From Macrostomum hystrix (Eukaryota; Platyhelminthes; Macrostomidae): a DNA stretch of 64,000 bases. The notes under the pieces were generated by a model. That model searched no databases, was not told where the DNA came from, and saw nothing but the letters and a program-made list of their open reading frames with translations. Shown piece by piece: positions 11,825-22,500 of the stretch; within the stretch, counting starts at the first letter, position 1, and each line of letters begins with the position of its first letter. The position numbers and the translations under genes were made by a program. The stretch spans positions 7,810,001-7,874,000 of the forward strand of contig CATNEN010000038.1 of assembly GCA_950097015.1 (NCBI GenBank), in the 5' to 3' direction.

Positions 11825-13346
11825 CCTTAGTCAGGAAAGTGGCAGAGTGTGCACAGAAACAAATTTTTGTCTCTCCCAAAATTGTGTAGGCCTACCATGC
11901 ACGACAAAAAACCCTTGTGTACGCCATGTGCTGGCACAGAAACCCTTGTGTGTGCCATTGTGTGCCCATCACTACCTGCCTTGCGACAATAGAAGTCCTT
12001 TTGGCTATGAGTGGAGTTCCGTTCGTTATATTATTTTGCAATTTGAAATGACTGCAGACAGGTTAAACAAGTTTTAAGACCAATGCAGCAACATTTAAAC
12101 AACACGAGGACACTCAGAAAAGTTCATCAGAGGTTCATCAGTTCCTTATCTGTTCATCAAGTTGGATAATAGTGGGACACCCAATACATGAAGTTGCCGA
12201 ATGTATTGACTGGGTATAGACGGCACCACATGTACTCCTGCAGATGTGACTCAAATAGTGCATCCGATGTGCCATGCATCTGTTGTAGCCTGGCCTTGGC
12301 ATGTGCCCAGGTGCCCTCCACGGTGTTGGTGTGAACACTTGGGTCTTGCGCATTTACGAAGTTGAGCCGATGGTTCACAGAGGCATGTCCATAGCCACAT
12401 GCTGCAAGGCCGTTGTAGGCAAGCCACCCATCCGTGATGACTCGTGTGCCCGGCAGGATGTACTGTTGCAAAATGGGCAGCATAGTTTCTGCGCGACGAT
12501 CTGGTACAATAACCATCATACATTTGTTGCTCTGGCGTTCAACCATCCCGAGCACCCAGTGGCCCTCGCGGTACTGTCCAACATGGTACTTCCGATGGAA
12601 GAACTTGCTCTCGTTGACTTCAACCTCCCTGCCGGGGCCACCCATCTGCATAGGATGGTCAATCAGCACTTGGGCACAGATGTCACGGCAGAAGTTTGCC
12701 CAGTCAACCACAGTGTGATTGTCTCCACTACCTCCGATGCGACACTCTTGTCTGATGTCCTTCAGCAGCGTCTTCAGGGACCACAAGTAAATGAAGTCCA
12801 CCAGTTGGCATAGTGTCAGGTGGCTTCCCTCGAAGAATGAGCCCTTCCTGACTGACTCTTGTCCATGGCAGGTATTGCATGACCAGGCCTAGCCATCGAT
12901 GTAGCGGTCTCCCTGACGACGCTATAGGCGCATAGGTGGTGCATTAGCATAGTGGCAGCGCCGCTCATTGGCCAGCAGCTGGTACTTGGCCAGCCAGCGC
13001 ATGGTTGACAGTGTGTCCACAGTCATGGCGTGCATGTCCCGCAGTGTCTAGTCAATGTTGCATAGTTCCACAGCAGCCATAATCTCTCCTAGGAGAATAA
13101 TCGTCGATGGTGCAGCAGGTCGACCCGCCATCTCCAGTAGCAGCTTGGGTTGATTTGTACTTTTGATTTGTGCTGAGGCAACTTGAGCAACTTGAGCCAA
13201 TAAGGTCTTGACTTGAGCCAACAGTCAATTTTAGACCATAGACATACATATGCCAAATCGTCCGTTGCATTACCGGGCTTTTGGCACCATTTTGAAATAG
13301 AAAAATAATATAGGCTAACAAACGGAACTCCACCATAGCCATCCTT
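11825..13346 (-). mobile_element. Merlin-superfamily DNA transposon relic
   Basis: A terminal-inverted-repeat-like end at 11825 (CCTTAGTCAGGAAAGTGGC) precedes a decayed transposase at 12157-13094. The matching inverted end, GCCACCTTCCTGACTATGG, occurs only at the far side of the neighbouring MITE (to 13633), so the right terminus of this element is uncertain. Subterminal ACCCTTGTGTG-type repeats are shared with the MITE. The bases outside the left end do not match those outside the right end, so no target-site duplication supports a single intact element. Confidence 0.7.
12157..13094 (-). pseudogene. Decayed Merlin (ISXO2/IS1595-like) transposase
   Basis: One frame encodes a DDE-type transposase related to the ISXO2/IS1595 fold. 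From the 5' side: a helical start, a Cys pair with YANAPPMRL, then CNTC before GSFFEGSHLTLCQLVDF, then the catalytic core with EVNESKFFHRKY, VITDGWLAYNGL and HTNTVEGTWAHAK. Three in-frame TAG codons break it (13048-13050, 12922-12924, 12889-12891). The first acidic catalytic residue, Asp in the family, is Asn (codon AAC, residue 63 counting from the Met at 12801); the second Asp (124) and Glu (162) remain. The remaining open part is 214 codons, so the element is non-functional as it stands. Merlin assignment rests on the core motifs and the inverted ends. Confidence 0.85.
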
Positions 13347-13354
13347 TTTATAAC

Positions 13355-13633
13355 CCATAGTCAGCAGTCAGGAAGGTGGCCTCTGAGGGGAAATTCCCAT
13401 GCACACAAAGGGTCTCGGTGCACATTGGTGCACAAGCATAGTGCACACAAAGGGTTATATAGGGTCATATACCCTTCTCATATACCCTTAGGTTAACATA
13501 GGGTGCTTTTCTGTGTACAGGGACTAGGGACAGAAACAGTTCATAGATAGGGCACAGATGGCGCACAAACGGCGCACAGATTGTCCCTCCAAAATTTATT
13601 TCCATGCATGCTGTGCCACCTTCCTGACTATGG
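13355..13633. mobile_element. 279-bp Merlin-type MITE with 8-bp TSD
   Basis: The ends are inverted: CCATAGTCAG (followed by a small CAGTCAG duplication) GAAGGTGGC on the left, and GCCACCTTCCTGACTATGG on the right. The element is flanked by perfect direct repeats TTTATAAC at 13347-13354 and 13634-13641. Eight to nine base duplications are typical of Merlin elements. It contains no open frame, only GCACACAAAGGG-like subterminal repeats. Confidence 0.85.
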
Positions 13634-13644
13634 TTTATAACATA

Positions 13645-16530
13645 GTAAGAATTTTTGTTAAATTCTAAAAATAGAAACTAAAGAAGAATTTGTTTCAATT
13701 TCGATTTTTAAAACAAAATGAACACAAAAACTAAGCAAATGGAAAAAGGAGATGTAAAAGAGAAAATGCAAATGTTTATTTTTCTTTTTGAATATTTTTT
13801 GGAAGAATATAATGTCACACTGGATAGAACAGCGAATAGTGTAGGCCTACTGTAACGAGTAATGACTTATATCATTTCTCATGGTAAACACTGCATGTAG
13901 CATGGCAGCACCTGCTGCCTATCTATCTATCAGTCTATCTGAGGGTCATTCTTAATTCTAGGACAGTAGGACACATTGTGATTTTAACACTTTTTGTTGC
14001 ATTTTTGTTCATTCCTGGCTTTACTATAAAAAAGAAATGGTCTCCAATTCATCAATAAACACATGCAAATTTCGATACATTTAGCTTTTATGGACAAATT
14101 ATTATGTACTGCTATGCTTTGCTCTTATCTGGTGATCATTGTATTAATTAGAACAAAGTCTATCTTAAAATTCTAATTATGTATTATTTACATACTTTAT
14201 CAATTAAGCCTGTTGGTAGCCCACACTCAATAGGCTAAATGCTATAAACCTTCAGATTGTGCACAGTAATATAAGACTAATACATTGAATTTTTTAGCAA
14301 TAAACTTCTTTTTACTTTTAAGCATGACTCAATATGATCTGGACTAAAGGTTTGACATGCCATTGGCATATTCTTTTTTATTTACCATTATGGATTGTAA
14401 AGACTGAAGTTGTTTAACAATAAAAATACTTATATTTAGTTGTCTAGTAGCTTTGTTTTATTAAAATAACAAAATACAACATTTTAAATTAAAAAAATAT
14501 TGGCAATCTTTTAAATGACAATATGACAATCATTCTTTACTTTAGCATACTAGTTTCAGTAAATGATCACCTTTGAAATTAGTCTGCTATGCTTCACAGC
14601 TTAAGCAAAGGAACTGTAAACACTTTTCAACAATCGAATAGAAATACACTTATATATTATTGGTTTTGGAAGGCATATAAGAGTGAATGAGTGGGTCAGC
14701 TGCTATTGTTGCTGCCTCACTTTCCAATGATTGCTTGGTTGGAGGTTTTCAAAGTAGTGACTTGTGGAGATGCATCTTATTCTGTGCAACCAAAGTTAAC
14801 TTAAATAGCTTAACCCCTGCCTTCTGTACACCAGCTTGTCTGCTTGTGTTGTGTGTTGGGCTGGGTGTAAGGCATTGTATGGTGTGGGTCGGTGTACACC
14901 AGCCATGCTTACTCTGAGTGGCGGGGTTCACTAGCACTCTGTGTGCATGGCTTGGTCCTCTCATCCCTACCCTTTAGGCATCTAAGTCCTCCCTTGGTTT
15001 GGTCTGCTCTGTGAGCATGCGGGCCTGAGTTGAGAAGCACTCTGACTGCTGCCCCCTTCCCCACTTGGCTTTCTGTTGTGTGTGAGGTGCTTGAGTCCAA
15101 GAGTCAAGGTGGCACAATTGGGCAACTCCCTCCTTTGCCAGCCTAGGGGCATGTTGTTCCTGCGCTGGTGTGTCAAGTGCCCCAGGCCACTCTGCAAATA
15201 AGTAAGTAAAGGCATATAGGAAAAAGGGAATACTTTTTCAGCATGGCAAATACTTTACACAATGCGCATAGTAAATAATTAATATAATATAGTACATTTT
15301 AGTAAAGCATGTCCTATTGGTTGATTTATTAAATTTATACTAGTCATTTTTTCAGTTGCCATTCTTCACAAGGTTATAGCAACAGATTCCTACAGCTACC
15401 TAGTGTACTTTGTAAACTAGGTATCTGGGATTTTGTCAATTTTTGGATTGTTTTGAAAAAATAAAGCCAGGTAACTTAGTTAACTCTGCAGTTAGTGTAA
15501 ATACAATTGTGTTAAGTCTGGCAAAAAGGGCCTTGTCTTGTGTATACATGTGTATACATTTATATGCACAATAAGAGAGATGTATGCAAATCATTAGTTC
15601 TCATATTACAAAGATGACACTGTCAAACTATAGAGATAAATTTATTTGTTTGTGTTGCAAGGTTAAAATAATCACAAGAATCAGGCCAATAAACTTAATC
15701 ATGAAACTGATCCTGATCCCATTCAGAGTTTTAGTGTGCTCTTATTCCAGATCCAAAATAAAAGCAATCCGAACTTGAATTGAAATCTTGATCCCAACTG
15801 TATGCATTTTATGATCATGATAGCTAGGCTTAATATTGATTTGCAGATATACATTTATTATTTTATTATATATTATAAGGATAATATGATAAACCTTTTA
15901 GAACATCAGATGTAAGCTATAAAGTATAAGACCACATGTATTTAAAATAAATAGTTGAGGAAAAATAGAGGAAAAATGTGTCATTTATCAGCAGCTGTAG
16001 GTTTGTATAATAATACTGTCCCACTTCGTTTTTGGAGCAATTTGTTTTGAATAAGTTTCTACATTTCACAACAGTTTGTTTTAAATTATTTTAAGCCTAA
16101 GTCAATCCAAATCTTATTTCTAAAAGTATTTTAATTATTTTCCTAACCAATCTCAAGACCAAAAGAATGATTTTATTATACCTAAAATAAATGGCTTAAA
16201 AATCTTACTTTTACACTACAGTAGACATGTACATGACAATATATTTCAGTTGCATCATATACTTTAATTTTAAATATATATGCTCCCTTTTTTGGATTCT
16301 AATACTAGGATGTAACCTATTTATTTCTTTTTTATAAATGAATGTGGGCCAATTACTTGTCTTTGTGGAGTGCTGGCAGTATGAAGTGAAGCGAATTAAA
16401 CAGTATATCACAAGTTTGCAGTAAAGTGCACAAAATTTAATTCCTAATAAAATATTTACAGTCCATTCAACCCTATTCATTTCGTCAAAAGCATCAGTCT
16501 CGGAATTAGACTTGCTGATAAAGATTTCTA
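13645..16530. other. AT-rich spacer upstream of adducin
   Basis: No coding sequence recognised. A GC-richer island at about 14,680-15,200 has open frames on both strands and ends in a TAAGTAAGTAAA-like tail; it may be an old retroposed element but I could not match it to another copy in the window. The remainder is unstructured AT-rich DNA. Confidence 0.45.
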
Positions 16531-16546
16531 AGAAAATACAGGCAAA

Positions 16547-19500
16547 ATGCCAGACACGGCCAACACAGGCGCTAAGCAGACAGCTAATGGGGCTGACGGT
16601 GGCAAGTTTATTGACAGCGTGAACCCGGAGGATCCGGAGTACCAACGCCAGATGATGCGGCCAGCCGAGATCAAGGAGGACCTGACCCTGATGGAGCATC
16701 GCAAGCGAGTGTCCCTCATTCTGAACTCCGAAGCGTTCAAGCAGGAGCTGGAAGAGATCATCCAGTCTCAGCTGAAGTCTGGCGCTCATCCGGCCTCGCT
16801 CATCGCCCTGCAGCAGATCTCCGACCTGCTGGTTCCGCACGCTGCCGGCGGCTCCTCCGCCCCGGCCGGCCAGGTTGTCATGCCAATTAACGACATTCGC
16901 AGCGGCGACGTTGCCGAATATGAGAAAGGCGAGCGACTCCTCCGCTGCAAGCTGGCCTCTGTCTACCGCCTGCTGGACATTCACGGCTGGTCGGCCAGCG
17001 GCCTGTCCGGTCTTGTAACCGTGAGTGCAGTCGATTGTGACCTATCGTCGGGGTGGATCGTCATTGTGATACCCTATCTGAGGTCAGGGTGGACATTGTA
17101 ATACACTGTCTGAGGTCAGGGTGGACATTGTGATACACTGTCTGAGGTCAGGGTGGACATTGTGATACACTGTCTGAGGTTAAGATGGCTCTAGGTGGGT
17201 CTAGGGTCGACTCTGAAGTTAATCTTACAAAAACAAATGCCAGAGTTATTTTAACCATCCCTAAATGCCACCCAGGCCCGAGTGAGCAAGGAGACACAGC
17301 ACTTCCTAGTGGCACCGCACGGTCTTCGCCACAGCGAAGTGACCGCCAGCAGCCTGGTCAAGGTCGGCCTGCACGGCGATGTCGCCAGCCCCGGTAGCTC
17401 GGTGTTCAGCGTCAGCCAGTCCGTTTGGGCGGCCGCCGCCGCAATTCACACCGCCCGGCCGGACATTCGCTCGGTCATTCAGCTGACTACGCCGCGAGTT
17501 GTCGCTCTGTCCAACAGCCGCCGCGGCCTCCTGCCTCTGTGCATCGAAGCCTGCGCCCTAGGCGAGGCCGCCTGCGCTGAGTCAGCCGACGCTGCGGCCA
17601 TCAGCGCCGCACTCACCCCAACGAGCCGAGTACTGATTGTGCGCAACCGCGGCGCCTACGCCCTGGGCGACACCCTCGAGGCGGCTTGGATGAACGCCGG
17701 CCTGCTGGCTAGGGCTGCCGACACCCAGCTGGTCTGCCTGCAGGCCGTCGGCGGTAATGTGGACCAGCTGCTGCTGCCGAGCCCGGAGTCGGTGGCGCAG
17801 GCTTTTGAAGTAGGCAACCAGGCGGCTGGCGGTGTGAACCTGAAGACTGCCAGTGCGCACAAGTGGCGCTTCGGCGAGTTGGAGTTCGAGGCCGCTATGC
17901 GCCGCCTGGACTCCGAGGGCTACCGCACCGGCTACGCCTATCACGAGCCCAACGTGCGCACTGAGCGCCGGGTCAAGCGTCACGAAGACGTCGAAATTCC
18001 TCCGTCGTCTTCCTCGTTCACCTACGTGTTTGACGGCGACGTTGAGCACTCGAAGCTGGTGACGGCCAAGCAGGTTCTCGCGGCTGGCCAGCGGGGACCT
18101 CACGGCGAATGGCTGACCACGCCAAACACTTACCACCGCGAGGAGATCGAGGAGATCAACACAGACAATCCCAGGAAGTTCAGCAAGTGGGTGCGCGACG
18201 GTCCTGAGACTCGTGCGGCTACGGGAACGCCGATAAAGATTAGCAATCCCAACCAGTTTGCGCCGCAGGGCGCCGATCCCAAGGAGTTTCGCAATCAGCA
18301 GCGAAAGGTAAGAAATACCTGGAACACGCCTCAAACCTCAACCAGAAATCTAATCTCTCCTGTCCTTTCCTGTCGGAGGAAAAAATATAGAAATCATTTC
18401 CTTTCATTTAGGCTGGGATGAGATCCTGTCATTTAGGCTGGGATGAGATCCTGTCATTTAGGCTGGGATGAGATCATGTCATTTAGGCTGGGATAAGATC
18501 CTGTCATTTAGGCTGGGATAAGATCCTGTCATTTAGGCTGGGATAAGATCCTGTCATTTGGGCTGGGATAAGATCCTTTCATTTAGGCTGGGATAAGATC
18601 CTGTCATTTAGGCTGGGATAAGATCCTTTCATTTAGGCTGGGATAAGATCCTGTCATTTAGGCTGGGATAAGATCCTTTCATTTAGGCTGGGATAAGATC
18701 CTGTCATTTAGGCTGGGATAAGATCCTTTCATTTAGGCTGGGATAAGATCCTGTCATTTAGGCTGGGATAAGATCCTGTCATTTAGGCTGGGATAAGATC
18801 CTGTCATTTAGGCTGGGATAAGATCCTGTCATTTAGGCTGGCATAAGATCCTTTCATTTAGGCTGGGATAAGATCCTGTCATTTAGGCTGGGATGAGATC
18901 CTGTCATTTAGGCTGGGATGAGATCATGTCATTTAGGCTGGGATAAGATCCTGTCATTTAGGCTGGGATAAGATCCTGTCATTTAGGCTGGGATAAGATC
19001 CTGTCATTTGGGCTGGGATAAGATCCTTTCATTTAGGCTGGGATAAGATCCTGTCATTTAGGCTGGGATAAGATCCTTTCATTTAGGCTGGGATAAGATC
19101 CTGTCATTTAGGCTGGGATAAGATCCTTTCATTTAGGCTGGGATAAGATCCTGTCATTTAGGCTGGGATAAGATCCTTTCATTTAGGCTGGGATAAGATC
19201 CTGTCATTTAGGCTGGGATAAGATCCTGTCATTTAGGCTGGGATAAGATCCTGTCATTTAGGCTGGCAAAAGATCCTTTCATTTAGGGTGGGATAAGATC
19301 CTGTCATTTAGGCTGGGATGAGATCCTGTCATTTAGGCTGGGATAAGATCCTGTCATTTAGGCTGGGATAAGATCCTGTCATTTAGGCTGGGATGAGATC
19401 ATGTTATTTAGGCTGGGATGAGATCCTGTCATTTAGGCTGGGATGAGATCCTGTCATTTAGGCTGGGATAAGATCCTGTCATTTGGGCTGGGATAAGATC

Positions 19501-22500
19501 CTTTCATTTAGGCTGGGATAAGATCCTGTCATTTAGGCTGGGATAAGATCCTGTCATTTAGGCTGGGATAAGATCCTGTCATTTAGGCTGGGATGAGATC
19601 ATGTCATTTAGGCTGGGATAAGATCCTGTCATTTAGGCTGGGATAAGATCCTGTCATTTAGGCTGGGATAAGATCCTGTCATTTGGGCTGGGATAAGATC
19701 CTTTCATTTAGGCTGGGATAAGATCCTGTCATTTAGGCTGGGATAAGATCCTTTCATTTAGGCTGGGATAAGATCCTGTCATTTAGGCTGGGATGAGATC
19801 CTGTCATTTAGGCTGGGATGAGATCCTTTCATTTAGGCTGGGATGAGATCCTTTCATTTAGGCTGGGATAAGATCCTGTCATTTAGGCTGGGATAAGATC
19901 CTTTCATTTAGGCTGGGATAAGATCCTGTCATTTAGGCTGGGATAAGATCCTGTCATTTAGGCTGGGATAAGATCCTGTCATTTAGGCTGGGATGAGATC
20001 CTGTCATTTAGGCTGGGATAAGATCCTGTCATTTAGGCTGGGATAAGATCCTGTCATTTAGGCTGGGATAAGATCCTTTCATTTAGGCTGGGATAAGATC
20101 CTGTCATTTAGGCTGGGATAAGATCCTGTCATTTAGGCTGGGATAAGATCCTTTCATTTAGGCTGGGATAAGATCCTGTCATTTAGGCTGGGATAAGATC
20201 TTGTCATTTAGGCTGGGATAAGATCCTGTCATTTAGGCTGGGATAAGATCCTGTCATTTAGGCTGGCAAAAGATCCTTTCATTTAGGGTGGGATAAGATC
20301 CTGTCATTTAGGCTGGGATGAGATCCTGTCATTTAGGCTGGGATAAGATCCTGTCATTTAGGCTGGGATAAGATCCTGTCATTTAGGCTGGGATGAGATC
20401 ATGTTATTTAGGCTGGGATGAGATCCTGTCATTTAGGCTGGGATGAGATCCTGTCATTTAGGCTGGGATAAGATCCTGTCATTTAGGCTGGGATGAGATC
20501 ATGTCATTTAGGCTGGGATGAGATCTTGTCATTTAGGCTGGGATAAGATCCTGTCATTTAGGCTGGGATGAGATCATGTCATTTAGGCTGGGATAAGATC
20601 CTGTCATTTAGGCTGGGATAAGATCCTGTCATTTAGGCTGGGATGAGATCATGTCATTTAGGCTGGGATAAGATCCTGTCATTTAGGCTGGGATGAGATC
20701 ATGTCATTTAGGCTGGGATAAGATCTTGTCATTTAGGCTGGGATAAGATCCTGTCATTTAGGCTGGGATAAGATCCTGTCATTTAGGCTGGCAAAAGATC
20801 CTTTCATTTAGGGTGGGATAAGATCCTGTCATTTAGGCTGGGATGAGATCCTGTCATTTAGGCTGGGATAAGATCCTGTCATTTAGGCTGGGATAAGATC
20901 CTGTCATTTAGGCTGGGATGAGATCATGTTATTTAGGCTGGGATGAGATCCTGTCATTTAGGCTGGGATGAGATCCTGTCATTTAGGCTGGGATAAGATC
21001 CTGTCATTTAGGCTGGGATAAGATCTTGTCATTTAGGCTGGGATGAGATCCTGTCATTTAGGCTGGGATAAGATCATGTCATTTAGGCTGGGATGAGATC
21101 ATGTTATTTAGGCTGGGATGAGATCCTGTCATTTAGGCTGGGATGAGATCCTGTCATTTAGGCTGGGATGAGATCCTGTCATTTAGGTAAGATTATATTA
21201 TCGGGGAAGCTAAGTTGCTGGTGTCCTCTCTCGCGCAGGTCAAAGACCACTACTACAAGGACTCAAAGGATGCCGGACCGCAGAGCCGCCTATTCAAGGA
21301 CCAGCTCACCACTGACGAGGTGAACCGCATGATGGAGGAGGGCCGCGCCAAAGCCGCCTCCGACGGCTCCGTTGTGGTTGGCGCCGCTAGTAAAGGCATC
21401 ATCGCCAGGCAGCATCAGCACAATGCCCTGGTCTATCAGAACTACTATTCGCCCAATCCCTTCTCGGACGTGACTGACGCCGACCTTAACACCTACGAGG
21501 AGAGCATGCTAGGCAGAAAGAAGGGCCCTGACGGTCTCACAGCCACTGAGACCGAGGACAGCGAAGCCGAGACCGGACGCGCCAAGTCTGTAGCCGGCGC
21601 CAGCGAGGCGCCCCTACCGAGTATCCCGGAGGACCGGGCTAGCGCCCCGGGTGGCAGCGCTAGACCTGCTGCCGCCGCCTCAGTCGCTGCCGCCGCCGTC
21701 ACATCCGACTCCGAGACTGGTTTGTACTCACAAATTAGCAAATTTCCCGTCTGTCAGATTGTAAAAAGCAATTACTTTGCTTTTTATTGTGTCGTTTCGT
21801 GTGTCTCTCTGGTCATGCCTTCCTTGCATGTGTTGTTCCAGTCTAAACTAAACTTAATGTTGTGCCGCCCTAGCTATGCATGCCCGCTGAATTGTCCATT
21901 AAATTCACGCCCCTAAAATCTAACAGAGGGTTCAGTGCGTCAGCAGCAGCAGCAGCCGAAGGCCAAGTCGCTGCAGAGACATGAATCTGATCGTCTAGCC
22001 GAGGCACAGAGACAGCACGGTTAGTACTTTGCTGTGTTGATTGATTTGCCAATAAGTTAGCTCAAAACTAACTCAAAGCAAAAGTTGGTCGAAGACCTAG
22101 TAAGCAGCGATTCACCTGGCCATACTTATTTACTCTATTCCGCAAACTATTTTTGCAGCCCTTAATCCGCTGATTCAGGCTAAGAGCGCCACAGTTGACA
22201 GGGCCCAGTCTCAGCGGCTGGCTGGAGGTACAGAAATGCCGTATTCCCTCTGTACTCTTTAAATCCTATTACTAAATTGGTCTAATTTAATTCTAGGATG
22301 TGATTCGATATTATCTTGAAAATTTACATTTAGCACAAGATTAATTAGTTGATTCTTATAGCATAATAGAAAATATAAAATGATATGATTTTGACTGTCG
22401 GCTTTTGGTAATTTCCTAATTTATAATTCCGGTGGCCTTTGATCTGTTAATTAATCCAGTAATACTTGTGCAAAAGTTTTGCATTTTCAATTCACAATTG

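Noticed and set aside
11825-13633. One intact Merlin element spanning both inverted ends
   Set aside because: The right-hand end has a perfect target-site duplication with 13,347, not with the left end at 11,825, so two elements are involved.
14687-15215. Opposing short open frames in a GC-richer island
   Set aside because: Low-complexity composition without domain or splice pairing; possibly an old repeat, not a gene.
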